Source: RH-AL1 sp965277355 (GTDB lineage: Bacteria > Pseudomonadota > Alphaproteobacteria > Rhizobiales > Beijerinckiaceae). From it: 64,000 nucleotides of DNA. The translations under genes were made by a program, and so were the position numbers. Positions 25,573 to 39,048 of this stretch are shown in pieces (the first letter of the stretch is position 1; each line of letters begins with the position of its first letter). A model generated the notes under the pieces. It worked only from the letters and a program-made list of their open reading frames with translations, was not told the DNA's origin and searched no databases. The stretch covers positions 1,116,001 to 1,180,000 of the forward strand of contig CBDICN010000002.1 in assembly GCA_965277355.1 (NCBI GenBank), given 5' to 3'.

Positions 25573-27225
25573 CTATTCCGCCGCGATCGGCTTGACGTCA
25601 GGCGCTGCGTGGTAGGGCTCGATCTCGGCCGAGTCGGAAAACTGGTGCATCGTGTTGTCGGCGCCATGCGCCTTCAGCGCCGCTTCGCCGGCGAAATACT
25701 CCTTGTGGTCGTCGCCGATATCGGAACCGGCCATGTTCTGGTGGCGCACGCAGGCGATACCCTCGCGGATCTCCTTGCGCTGCACGTCGAGCACGTAGCC
25801 GAGCATGCCCTGTGGCCCGAAATAGTCCTTCGACAGACTGTCCGTCGACAGCGCGGCAGTGTGGTAGGTCGGCAACGTGATGAGGTGATGGAACACGCCC
25901 GCCCGCTTGGCGGCGTCCGCCTGGAAGGTGCGGATGCGGTCGTCTGCCTCCTTGGCCAGATCGGTCGAGTCGTAGGACGCGTTCATCAGTGCCTTGCGGT
26001 CGTACTTCGAGACATCCTTGCCGACCTTCTGCCAGGCGTCGAACACCTGCTGGCGGAAGTTCAAGGTCCAATTGAACGAGGGCGAGTTGTTATAGACGAG
26101 CTTGGCATTGGGAACGACCTCGCGGATCCTGTCGACCATGCTGGCGACCTGCTCGATATGCGGCTTCTCGGTCTCGATCCACAGCAGGTCGGCACCGGCC
26201 TGCAGCGAGACGATCGAGTCGAGCACGCATCGGTCGGCACCGGTTCCGGCACGGAACTGGTAGAGGTTCGACGGCAATCGCTTCGGCCGCACCAGCTTGC
26301 CGTTACGATTGATGATGACGTCGCCGTTGCGCGAGGTCTCGGCGGTGACCTCCTCGCAATCGAGGAAAGAATTGTACTTGTCGCCGAGGTCGCCCGGTTC
26401 TTTCGAGACCGCAATCTGCTTGGTGAGACCGGCGCCGAGGGAATCCGTTCTGGTGACGATGACGCCGTCGTCGACGCCGAGCTCGAGGAAGGCGTAGCGC
26501 AGCGCGCGCACCTTGGCGAGGAAGTCCTCGTGCGGGACGGTCACTTTGCCGTCCTGGTGGCCGCACTGCTTCTCGTCGGAGACCTGGTTCTCGATCTGCA
26601 GCGCGCAGGCGCCGGCCTCGATCATCTTCTTGGCGAGCAGGTAGGTCGCCTCGGCATTGCCGAAACCGGCATCGATGTCGGCGATGATCGGCACGACATG
26701 GGTCTGGTGGTTCTCGATATCGGAAAGGAGCTTCTTCTCCTTGGCGCCGTCGCCGACTTTACGCGCTGCGTCGATCTCGCGGTAGAGCCCGCCGAGTTCG
26801 CGCTGATCGGCTTGGCGCAGGAAGGTGTAGATTTCCCCGATCAGGGCCGGCACCGAAGTCTTCTCGTGCATTGACTGGTCGGGAAGCGGGCCGAATTCGG
26901 AGCGTAGCGCGGCGACCATCCAGCCGGACAGGTAGATGTAGCGGCCTTGGGTGGTGCCGAAATGCTTCTTGATCGAGATGATGTTCTGCTGCGCGACGAA
27001 GCCGTGCCACATGCCGAGCGACTGGGTGTATTTGGTGGGGTCGGCGTCGTAGGCGGCCATGTCGCGGCGCATGATGCCGGCAGTATAGCGGGCGATGTCG
27101 AGACCAGTCTGGAAGCGGTTCTGTAGGCGTATGCGGGCGACCGACTCGGGATCGATGCTGTCCCAGGTGCCGTGATTGCCGTCGACAAGCTGCTTGATGC
27201 GGGAAATATGGTCCTGATACGACAC
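25573..27225 (-). CDS. aceA: Isocitrate lyase (long form)
   Basis: A 550-aa enzyme that splits isocitrate to glyoxylate and succinate, the entry to the glyoxylate shunt needed for growth on acetate, fatty acids and C2 units. It is the long (~540-aa) isocitrate lyase subclass. Landmarks: SGWMVAALRSEFGPLPDQS, the Mg-binding IIADIDAGFGNAEATYLL, the catalytic-cysteine loop DEKQCGHQDGKV (KxCGH), and LVYNNSPSFNW. ATG 27225 fits the family start. It is transcribed divergently from the ScfR-type regulator, with two palindromes between, and ends at a strong terminator. Confidence 0.96.
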   Translation of the reverse strand: MSYQDHISRIKQLVDGNHGTWDSIDPESVARIRLQNRFQTGLDIARYTAGIMRRDMAAYDADPTKYTQSLGMWHGFVAQQNIISIKKHFGTTQGRYIYLSGWMVAALRSEFGPLPDQSMHEKTSVPALIGEIYTFLRQADQRELGGLYREIDAARKVGDGAKEKKLLSDIENHQTHVVPIIADIDAGFGNAEATYLLAKKMIEAGACALQIENQVSDEKQCGHQDGKVTVPHEDFLAKVRALRYAFLELGVDDGVIVTRTDSLGAGLTKQIAVSKEPGDLGDKYNSFLDCEEVTAETSRNGDVIINRNGKLVRPKRLPSNLYQFRAGTGADRCVLDSIVSLQAGADLLWIETEKPHIEQVASMVDRIREVVPNAKLVYNNSPSFNWTLNFRQQVFDAWQKVGKDVSKYDRKALMNASYDSTDLAKEADDRIRTFQADAAKRAGVFHHLITLPTYHTAALSTDSLSKDYFGPQGMLGYVLDVQRKEIREGIACVRHQNMAGSDIGDDHKEYFAGEAALKAHGADNTMHQFSDSAEIEPYHAAPDVKPIAAE

Positions 27226-27317
27226 GTCCGTGCTCCTCTTGGCGCAGCGCCCCTGCCCGCGACTTTGAACGGCGCTCGTCGCCGCGCCGGTGGCCCGATT
27301 TCCGCCGCCCGATGTTC

Positions 27318-27331
27318 TTAACAGCTGTTAA
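27318..27331. promoter_or_regulatory. Perfect 14-bp palindrome in the aceA-scfR intergenic region
   Basis: TTAACAGCTGTTAA (27318-27331) is perfectly symmetric and centred about 100 bp upstream of aceA and 147 bp upstream of scfR. It is a good candidate binding site for the regulator encoded next door, or for another factor controlling aceA. Confidence 0.55.
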
Positions 27332-27456
27332 CAACACGCCGTCTTCGCGGCACGCGCGACGAACCGCTAACATCCGCATGGACAAGCCGAATGCAAGGAA
27401 ACTCTCGCTGAAATAAGGTCATGCTGAACAAACTTCACACAGCGATCCTGTAATGC

Positions 27457-27471
27457 TGTAAAGAGTTTACA
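27457..27471. promoter_or_regulatory. Perfect inverted repeat overlapping the scfR start codon
   Basis: TGTAAA-GAG-TTTACA (27457-27471). Its last base is the A of the scfR ATG (27471-27473), so a protein bound here, or a hairpin in the mRNA, would block translation or transcription of scfR. It suggests autoregulation. It shares TAA/TTA half-site character with the palindrome at 27318 but is not the same sequence. Confidence 0.55.
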
Positions 27472-28916
27472 TGACGGATAGCCGCGCCTCTTCGACCCGG
27501 AAGATCCTTTCTGGGCCACGCCTCAAGCGGCTCCGCCGTGAGCGCGGCCTCACGCAGGCGCGCATGGCCCAGGAACTTACCGTTTCGCCATCCTACCTCA
27601 ACCTCATGGAACGCAACCAGCGGCCCATCACCATGCCGGTGCTGGCACGTCTCACCAACACCTACGGTATCGACCCGCGCGAGTTCATGGAGGACGGCGC
27701 CGACCAAGCGGTCGCGGCCCTGGAGCGCGTCCTCGCCGACCCGATCTTGCGCGACACGCCCGTAGCGCGCGCGGAGCTGCAGGATGCCGCCGAGCACGCC
27801 CCCTCGATCATCGCCGCGATGCAGCGGCTCTACGCCGCCTACTCCGCAGCCCGCGAGGCCGGCGAGGCGCGAGTGATCGCCAGCGTTGACCCCGACCGCG
27901 CCGAAGGGTTCGTTGGCGACGATCCGATCGAACGGGTGCGCGCGATCCTCCACGAGAACCGCAACCATTTTCCGGAGCTCGACGACCTCGCCGAAACCTT
28001 CGCGTCCGACCTCGCGCTCGAAGGCCCGGAGCCGTTCCACGTGATGGCCGAGCGGCTGCGCAGTCGCCACGGCATCCGCGTGCGCGTGCTGCCGCTCGAC
28101 GTGATGGCGGACCGGCTGCGCTGGTACGACCTGCATCGGCGCCAACTGCTGATTTCGGAGGTGATGGATCAGCCAGGCCGCACCTTCCAGGTCGCCTATC
28201 AGCTCGCGATCTCGGAGCACGGCGCGCTTGTCAACGCGATCTGCGCTCGGCTCGAGAAGGACGATGTCGCCCGCCGGCTGCTGCGGGTGACGCTCGCCAA
28301 CTATTTCGCCGGCGCGGTTATGATGCCATACGCACGCTTCCTCGAAGCGGCGGAGGCGACGGGGCACGACCTCGAGGTGCTCGCCGCCCGCTTCGGCGCG
28401 AGCTTCGAGCAGGTCGCCCACCGCCTCACCACGATGGGGCGACCGACGGCGCGCGGCATCCCGTTCTTCCTGGTGCGCGTCGACGTCGCCGGCAACGTCT
28501 CGAAGCGCTTCTCCGCAGGCCGCTTCCCATTCGCGCGGGCCGGCGGCACCTGCGGCCTTTGGAACCTGCATGCGACCTTCGCCGAGCCAGGCCGCATCCT
28601 CACCCAGGTCATCGAACTGCAGGACGGCGGCCGGTGGTTCTCGATGGCGCGCACGGTTCGGCGCGCGATCAACCCGCACGGCACCATCGCGCCCCGCTTC
28701 GCTCTCGCGCTCGGCTGCGAGATCAAATACGCACACCGTCTCGTTTATGCGCGGCGGCTCGACCTCGTGGCGCCGGACATCACTCCCATCGGCATCAACT
28801 GCCGGCTCTGCGACCGGCCGAACTGTCCGCAACGCGCCGCGCCGCCGGCGCTGCGCCCGCTCGAGGTCGACGAGGCCATGCGCTCGATCTCGCCGTTCGC
28901 GTTCAGGGAGATATGA
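27471..28916 (+). CDS. scfR: XRE-family short-chain fatty acyl / acetate metabolism regulator
   Basis: A 481-aa transcription regulator of the ScfR/RamB class. Residues ~15-72 form an XRE helix-turn-helix (LKRLRRERGLTQARMAQELTVSPSYLNLMERNQRPI). The middle resembles an IrrE/ImmA domain but lacks the HExxH metallopeptidase motif: FQVAYQLAISEHG stands where it would be. The C-terminal DUF2083-like region ends with a Cys cluster (CRLCDRPNCPQRA). Relatives control isocitrate lyase and propionyl-CoA carboxylase in response to acyl-CoAs, and the divergent aceA fits that role. ATG 27471 sits in a palindrome and has only a weak Shine-Dalgarno (AAGAG). Confidence 0.88.
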   Translation: MTDSRASSTRKILSGPRLKRLRRERGLTQARMAQELTVSPSYLNLMERNQRPITMPVLARLTNTYGIDPREFMEDGADQAVAALERVLADPILRDTPVARAELQDAAEHAPSIIAAMQRLYAAYSAAREAGEARVIASVDPDRAEGFVGDDPIERVRAILHENRNHFPELDDLAETFASDLALEGPEPFHVMAERLRSRHGIRVRVLPLDVMADRLRWYDLHRRQLLISEVMDQPGRTFQVAYQLAISEHGALVNAICARLEKDDVARRLLRVTLANYFAGAVMMPYARFLEAAEATGHDLEVLAARFGASFEQVAHRLTTMGRPTARGIPFFLVRVDVAGNVSKRFSAGRFPFARAGGTCGLWNLHATFAEPGRILTQVIELQDGGRWFSMARTVRRAINPHGTIAPRFALALGCEIKYAHRLVYARRLDLVAPDITPIGINCRLCDRPNCPQRAAPPALRPLEVDEAMRSISPFAFREI

Positions 28917-29016
28917 GCCGACGCGAAGGCGGTTCGCGCAACTCGCAAGCGTCGCCAATTAGTTGTGTTAAGCTCCCCTTAGGGCAATTCTTGCTAGAGT
29001 TTGGTACGGATCAGTC

Positions 29017-29238
29017 ATGAGGACTGTCATGCAAGACATGATCGCGGCCATTCAGGCCCGCATAGACGCCATTATCGAAGCGCCGGAGCCGGAGCCGTGC
29101 GCGCCGCAGCAGCGCGCCATCGGCTTCGCCTGCCGCGGATTGAGCGATCCCCGATCCCTCAGCTTCCAGGAGCTGCGCGAGGTTTGCTCGGCCCTGATCG
29201 CTTGTTCCAGCGACATGCGCGGGGCCGCGGCGGTCTAA
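29017..29238 (+). CDS. Small hypothetical protein
   Basis: A 73-aa protein of unknown function. Short amphipathic helices (MIAAIQARIDAIIEA and SFQELREVCSALIACS) flank a Glu/Pro-rich turn; three cysteines. No signal peptide. The preceding region is relatively AT-rich and could hold a promoter, and composition is gene-like. Its stop overlaps the stop of the broken GST gene on the other strand by 3 bp. A real gene is likely but not certain. Confidence 0.45.
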   Translation: MRTVMQDMIAAIQARIDAIIEAPEPEPCAPQQRAIGFACRGLSDPRSLSFQELREVCSALIACSSDMRGAAAV

Positions 29239-29784
29239 GACCGCGTACGCTTCTGGTCCTGGCCAGCGACCAGCTGAGCGTCGATCTCCGCGGTCCGGAG
29301 TGCCGCCGGCCGCCTCATCACCCGCGTGACGTAGGCCTCGACGAACGGCGTCTTCGGCACCAGGCCGAACATGGTCCCCCAAGTGAGCGCGTTGCCCCAA
29401 AGGATATCAGCCGCGGAAGGCGACGGTCCCAGCAGATAGGGCTCGGCGGCAAGCCGGTCGGTGACCGCGGCCAGCATGGTGTCGAAGTCGCCGTAGGGGC
29501 TCATCGCGACAGCGCCGGGCTCCCGCTTCATAGCCTTGTCGACGAGCGCCGGCTCGTAGCAGGCTGCGTAGAAGACCATCCAGCGCAGGTAGGGTCCGCG
29601 CAACGCACTCGCGAGCGCGGGCGCGAACCCCGCCTCCGGAAAAAGGTCGGCGAGATAGCTGGCCGGCCGGCATATCGAGCACCTGGAGGTCGTAGGGCAC
29701 CCCGAGTTCTTCGAGCATCGTCAGCGCGCCCGTGGATCGAGTGCGCGGCGCATGGAACAAGGTGATGATGTCCGAATCCGCCAT
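29235..29784 (-). pseudogene. Broken glutathione S-transferase gene (internal deletion plus frameshift)
   Basis: The 5' part, ATG 29784 onward, encodes the thioredoxin-like start of a GST (ITLFHAPRTRSTGALTMLEELGVPYDLQVLDMPAGQ). At about 29655 homology jumps to another frame, SYLADLFPEAGFAPALASALRGPYLRW, and continues to a normal C-terminal domain (MVFYAACYEPALVDK...PSAADILWGNAL). About 30-40 residues that should lie between, including the cis-Pro and the ES/T-type glutathione-binding segment, are missing. Neither piece can give a working enzyme, although the downstream part keeps a 122-codon open frame. The gene lies between scfR and gltD. Confidence 0.82.
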
Positions 29785-29821
29785 AGGCCCTCCTCGCTAG
29801 ACGGGAGAGGTCGTGACGCCG

Positions 29822-31243
29822 TCAGCGCGGCAGCACGGTCTCGCCCATCAGCGCCTTGTCGACGGCATGCGCCGCCTGCCGGCCCTCGCGGATCGCCCAG
29901 ACGACAAGCGATTGACCGCGGCGCATGTCGCCGCAAGCATACACCTTGGCGACGGACGAAGTGTAGCTCTTCTGATCGGCGACAACGTTGCCGCGCTTGT
30001 CGAGCTCGACGCCGAGACCCATCAAAAGCCCTTCCGGCACCGGCGAGACGAAGCCCATGGCCAAAAGCACGAGATCGGCCTTGAGGCTGAACCCCGAAGT
30101 CTCCAGCTCCTGCATCTTGGCATCGACGCGCACGCAATGCAGCGCCTTCACGTTGCCGTCGGCATTGCCCTCGAACTTCGTCGTCAACACCGCGAAATCG
30201 CGGTTGGCGCCCTCTTCCTGCGACGAAGACGTGCGCAGCTTCAACGGCCAGTCCGGCCAGGTCAGGAGCTTGTTCTCCTTGACCGGCGGCTCGGGCATGA
30301 TCTCGAGCTGGGTGACCGAAAGCGCGCCCTGGCGGATCGAGGTGCCGATGCAGTCCGAACCGGTGTCGCCGCCGCCGATCACCACGACGTGCCTCCCAGT
30401 GGCGAGGATCGGATCGTTCGACAACACCTCTTCGTGGCTGACGCGGCGGTTCTGCTGCGGAAGAAAATTCATCGCGTAATGGATTCCGTGGAGCTCACGC
30501 CCCGGGATCGGCAGGTCGCGCGGCTTCTCGGCACCGCCCGACAGAACGATCGCGTCGTAATCCGCGACGAGGTCGGTCGGCCTGACGTCGTTGCCGACGT
30601 GGACGTTGCAGTGGAACTTGACGCCCTCCGCCTCCATCTGCTGGACGCGGCGATCGATGAGCACCTTCTCCATCTTGAAGTCCGGGATGCCGTAGCGGAG
30701 CAGACCGCCGGGCTTGCCGTTCTTCTCGTAGACGTGGACCTCGTGGCCGGCGCGGGCGACCTGCTGCGCGCAGGCGAGCCCGGCGGGACCCGACCCGATC
30801 ACCGCGATCCTCTTGCCGGTCGGCTTACCGAATACCTCCGGCTTAACCCATCCGTTGGCGAAAGCCCGGTCGACGATCGCACATTCGATCGACTTGATGG
30901 TAACCGCCGTCTCCGTGAGGTTCAGTGTGCAGGAAGCCTCGCAGGGCGCCGGGCATATGCGGCCGGTGAACTCCGGAAAGTTATTGGTCGAGTGGAGATT
31001 GCGCGACGCCTCTTCCCAGTTGCCGCGGTAGACGAGATCGTTCCAGTCCGGGATCTGGTTGTTCACCGGGCAACCGTTATGACAATACGGGATACCGCAA
31101 TCCATGCAGCGCGCAGCCTGGTCCCGCGTCGCCTCCTCGGAAAGCGGGATGACGAACTCCTTGTAGTTGCGGATGCGATCGGAGGCCGGCGCATAGCGCC
31201 GGTCGCGCCGGTCGATCTCGAGGAAGCCCGTGATCTTGCCCAT
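29822..31243 (-). CDS. gltD: Glutamate synthase (NADPH) small subunit
   Basis: A 473-aa FAD/NADPH oxidoreductase that feeds electrons to GltB. The N-terminal ferredoxin-like cysteines are CMDCGIPYCHNGCP and CPAPCEASC for the two [4Fe-4S] clusters. The FAD Rossmann motif is VIGSGPAGLACAQQVA near residue 148, the NADPH motif is VVIGGGDTGSDCIG near 288, and YACGDMRRGQSLVVWAI is the C-terminal FAD motif. It lies 44 bp downstream of gltB on the same strand, the usual gltBD order. Together they convert glutamine plus 2-oxoglutarate to two glutamates. Confidence 0.97.
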   Translation of the reverse strand: MGKITGFLEIDRRDRRYAPASDRIRNYKEFVIPLSEEATRDQAARCMDCGIPYCHNGCPVNNQIPDWNDLVYRGNWEEASRNLHSTNNFPEFTGRICPAPCEASCTLNLTETAVTIKSIECAIVDRAFANGWVKPEVFGKPTGKRIAVIGSGPAGLACAQQVARAGHEVHVYEKNGKPGGLLRYGIPDFKMEKVLIDRRVQQMEAEGVKFHCNVHVGNDVRPTDLVADYDAIVLSGGAEKPRDLPIPGRELHGIHYAMNFLPQQNRRVSHEEVLSNDPILATGRHVVVIGGGDTGSDCIGTSIRQGALSVTQLEIMPEPPVKENKLLTWPDWPLKLRTSSSQEEGANRDFAVLTTKFEGNADGNVKALHCVRVDAKMQELETSGFSLKADLVLLAMGFVSPVPEGLLMGLGVELDKRGNVVADQKSYTSSVAKVYACGDMRRGQSLVVWAIREGRQAAHAVDKALMGETVLPR

Positions 31244-31287
31244 CTACTATCCAGACTTGTCGTTTTGGAGGTTTGGCGCCGCCTGGC

Positions 31288-36057
<4,770 letters not shown>

Positions 36058-36485
36058 GTCTAACCTCGATGCGGCCACTCGCTGGAGGCCATGAGCATGC
36101 GTCGTCTTCAAGACAGGCGATCGGTCAGCAATCCTGTCCTATTCGCGACATTCGCAGTTATGGCCTTGACAGACAAGCGAAGCCACAATTGCTTTCGTCC
36201 TTGTGGCGATCAAGCGCATCGCAGGACGGCAAGTCAACCGCAAGCGGCGGCGCCTGGGCGCGCCCGCAGGGACGACCCTTCCGACCCTTCTGATTCGCGG
36301 GATGGAGCCCTCTTGCGCCTGCGGCTGCAACGAATTGGTTGATCGTACAAGCGGAGATTTCGCGACTGCGGCGGGCATGTCACAGCCGGCATTTCCCGCC
36401 CGTCCGCGATTGCGCGGATCAAGTTTTCGCCTCAATTGGTGCAGAGTTTCGGCCGCGTTTGGCGGGGGCCACCGGGGGAGTTCAG
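36058..36485. other. 428-bp divergent intergenic region gltB / Ala-rich gene
   Basis: No convincing gene. It must hold the gltB and 36486 promoters. One clear inverted repeat occurs: GCCACAA (36182-36188) and TTGTGGC (36201-36207), perfect over 7 bp with a 12-base spacer, about 125 bp upstream of gltB; this could be a regulator site. Nothing else stands out. Confidence 0.5.
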
Positions 36486-37874
36486 ATGCAGGACGAATTT
36501 CGGGCCAACGCTCGGGCCTCGACGCATCTCGCGCGCGTCGCGGTACTCGCCGCTTCCATGGTGATCGTCGCACCCGCGATCACCTCGGCTCAAGTGCTCG
36601 ATCCGATGCGGGGCTACGCCTTCGACGGCACACCGATCGGCCCACAACGCGACATGCCCCGCGAGCGCAACACGGCAATCCGCGAGAGCCGGCAACGGGT
36701 CCGCGAGGCCCGCGAGTCCGCGCCCGTCAGACGCGAACGCCCGACGGTTTTCGTCGTCTCGCTCGCTCACATCCGCCGTCTCGCCAGCCGCCAGGGTTTT
36801 GATCTCGCGACGACGCCGCATCGGCATGGCCGGGCCTATTTCGCGATCGGCGAGAACGACACCGGACATCGCTTTGAATTGATGTTCAACGCCTCCAACG
36901 GCGCCATCGTCGCCCAGCGCGATCTGGGACCCGTCGTCAAGGCGCCCGCTGCGGCCCCGGCCAAACCCATCGCCCCGGCGGTTGCGGCCGCGGGGCCGGT
37001 GGCGGCGCCCAAGATTGCGGCAGCCAAAACTGCGGCGCCCAAGGCGGAGGCCGCTGCCGTGCAGGCGACCCCCGAGGTGGCGGCGGCCAGGGAGGCGGCG
37101 CAGAAAGCGGCGCAGGCTGAGGCCGAGGCTCGGCGGACCGCAGAGGCCCGCGCGGCCGAGAGCCGGCAGGCGCAGGCCACGCTCGCCGGGGCGGAAGCCG
37201 CTGCGCGCAAGGTCGCCGAAGCGAAAGCCCAGGAGCAACGTCGCCAGGAAGCAGCTGCGGCCGAGCAGCGCCGCGCCGAGGCTCGGGTGGCGGAAACCAA
37301 ACGTCAGGCTCTCGCGCAGGCCGAAGCCAAGCTGAACCAGGCCAAGGCGATGCAGGCCCGTGTCGAAGCAGAATTGAAGAAGGCTCAGGCGCAGGCGGAG
37401 GCCGCGCGCGCCGCGTTGATGCCGGCCGAGATGAAGCCCACCGCGGCGAAACCGGCGGAAATGGCCCCCGTCGCCAAAACCGCCGCTCCGGAGCCGAAGC
37501 AGGAAGCGAAGACGCCGGCGGATCCGACCTCCAGTGAGGCCGCCCGGAGCGAGGCGACCAAGAGCCAGGCCCCCAAGGGCGAGCAGGCCAAGAGCGACGC
37601 GAGCAAGGCCGACGCGGCCAAGGCGAACGCAGCCAAGGCCGACGCGGCCGGCGGCGAGGCCGCGGATGGCGAGGCCGCCAAGAACGATACGTTGAAGCCG
37701 GACACCGCTTCGAGCGACCCGGTTCCGGCGCCTCAGCAGGCGGTGACACCGGCGACATCCGATCGTCCGAGCGGGTCGGCCAAGGCCGCGACGCAAGGCC
37801 CGGAGATCGACACTGCTCCCACCGGCAGCACGCCGAACGCTGCGGCTGCGGCTCCCGACCAGGAGAAACACTGA
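36486..37874 (+). CDS. Secreted Ala/Lys/Glu-rich protein with PepSY-like N-terminal segment
   Basis: A 462-aa protein. ATG 36486 has GGGGGAG about 5 bp upstream. A signal peptide covers residues ~1-36 (VAVLAASMVIVAPAITSAQ). Residues ~85-150 form a compact alpha/beta segment (VFVVSLAHIRRLASRQGFDL...YFAIGENDTGHRFELMFNASNGAIVAQRDL) resembling a PepSY fold. The remaining ~300 residues are Ala-rich: a TolA-like coiled coil (EAARKVAEAKAQEQRRQEAAAAEQ) followed by a disordered A/K/S/P tail with near-repeats of SKADAAKA. A periplasm-spanning role is plausible from the layout, but function is unknown. The lytic transglycosylase gene starts 2 bp after the stop, so the two are probably co-expressed. Confidence 0.75.
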   Translation: MQDEFRANARASTHLARVAVLAASMVIVAPAITSAQVLDPMRGYAFDGTPIGPQRDMPRERNTAIRESRQRVREARESAPVRRERPTVFVVSLAHIRRLASRQGFDLATTPHRHGRAYFAIGENDTGHRFELMFNASNGAIVAQRDLGPVVKAPAAAPAKPIAPAVAAAGPVAAPKIAAAKTAAPKAEAAAVQATPEVAAAREAAQKAAQAEAEARRTAEARAAESRQAQATLAGAEAAARKVAEAKAQEQRRQEAAAAEQRRAEARVAETKRQALAQAEAKLNQAKAMQARVEAELKKAQAQAEAARAALMPAEMKPTAAKPAEMAPVAKTAAPEPKQEAKTPADPTSSEAARSEATKSQAPKGEQAKSDASKADAAKANAAKADAAGGEAADGEAAKNDTLKPDTASSDPVPAPQQAVTPATSDRPSGSAKAATQGPEIDTAPTGSTPNAAAAAPDQEKH

Positions 37875-37876
37875 TC

Positions 37877-38962
37877 GTGATCTCCTTCCGTTCGTCGCGT
37901 CGGCTCGCAGCCTGCGGCATCGCTCTCTCCGCCCTGTGCGGGACAGCCCAGGCCGCATCCGAGCCGTCGCATTCGGCGGAACTCGACGCGATGATCATCC
38001 GCGCGGCGCAAGCCCACGGCGTTCCGGAGCGTCTCGTGCGGCGCGTGGTGATGCGTGAGAGCCGCTACAACCCGCGAGCCCGCAACCACTCGTTCTGGGG
38101 TCTGATGCAGATCAGTTATCCGACCGCGAGGAGCATGGGGTTCAAGGGCAGTCCCGAGCAGCTCCTTAACCCATTGACCAATCTCACCTATGCGGTCCCC
38201 TATCTCGCTAATGCGTTCATCATAGCCGGCAAGCGCGAAGACGCCGCCGTCCGGCTCTACGCGAGCGGCTATTACGCCTCCGCGAAAAACCATGGACTGG
38301 TCGGCGCGCTGCGCACGGCCGACTCGGCACCCGTCCAGGGCGCGCCGCTGCCGGAGGATCCGGCGACGATCGTCACCGCTTCCTACCAGGACGCCGCACA
38401 ACCGCAGGAGGCCGCTCCTCAATTCCAGCAATCTCCGCAGGCTCAAGCGGTAGTGGCCTCCTCGGCGCATGCCGACAGCGATGCCGGCGGTGCGGTCGAG
38501 ATGACGAAGGACCGGCACGGTAGAATCGAGCCGCCGCGCAAATGGATGCACGACGGCGGCATGACGACCGTTGTGCGGGGCGAGCAAGGGATCGAGAAGA
38601 TCGCCGCCTACCGCATGACCGATCATGCTGCCCGCCAAGGCAAGGGCTCGCACGGCCATGACCGCAAGAACCCGGTCTTTGCCGCGATCGAAGCGCCGCC
38701 CGCGAGCGCACAGGCCTATGCGGCCGACGCCGGGCAAGCCGCTCAGCTGGCACAATCTGCGTCCCAGGCTGCCATCGCGCAGGCGACAGCCGGCACTCCC
38801 GCGGCGACCGATCAGCAGGGCACCGCACAGACCGCGTCCGACGACCCCAAGCACAAGCATCGCCGCCACCATGCGTCGCACCGATCGCGGCACGAGGCGG
38901 ATGCGTCGGCCCAAGACATCGCAGCGGAGCCGGCCGCCACACCTGCCCAGGCGCCGCAGTAG
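37877..38962 (+). CDS. Lytic transglycosylase (SLT domain)
   Basis: A 361-aa secreted peptidoglycan-cleaving enzyme. The signal peptide is at residues ~1-26 (LAACGIALSALCGTAQAAS). The SLT fold spans ~35-135 with the catalytic glutamate in VVMRESRYNPRA, GLMQISYPTARSMGF, and LLNPLTNLTYAVPYLANA. The C-terminal ~200 residues are Gln/Ala/His-rich and disordered, ending in a basic His-rich stretch. The start is GTG 37877, with AGGAGA about 10 bp upstream overlapping the end of the preceding gene, so the two are translationally linked. A hairpin terminator for the opposite strand lies 40 bp beyond. Confidence 0.88.
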   Translation: MISFRSSRRLAACGIALSALCGTAQAASEPSHSAELDAMIIRAAQAHGVPERLVRRVVMRESRYNPRARNHSFWGLMQISYPTARSMGFKGSPEQLLNPLTNLTYAVPYLANAFIIAGKREDAAVRLYASGYYASAKNHGLVGALRTADSAPVQGAPLPEDPATIVTASYQDAAQPQEAAPQFQQSPQAQAVVASSAHADSDAGGAVEMTKDRHGRIEPPRKWMHDGGMTTVVRGEQGIEKIAAYRMTDHAARQGKGSHGHDRKNPVFAAIEAPPASAQAYAADAGQAAQLAQSASQAAIAQATAGTPAATDQQGTAQTASDDPKHKHRRHHASHRSRHEADASAQDIAAEPAATPAQAPQ

Positions 38963-39000
38963 CCACACGAGGCAACGCGGCTCGGATCTTCGAACGAAAA

Positions 39001-39026
39001 AAGAGCGCCTCGGTCGAGGCGCTCTT
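39001..39026 (-). terminator. Intrinsic terminator of hsp20
   Basis: AAGAGCGCCTC, GGTC loop, GAGGCGCTCTT (39001-39026): an 11-bp perfect stem. On the minus strand it is followed by six T (from GAAAAAA on plus), making a strong terminator for the hsp20 gene. It may also stop the plus-strand transglycosylase transcript. Confidence 0.82.
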
Positions 39027-39048
39027 CGCATTTCGATGTAGAGTGCGG

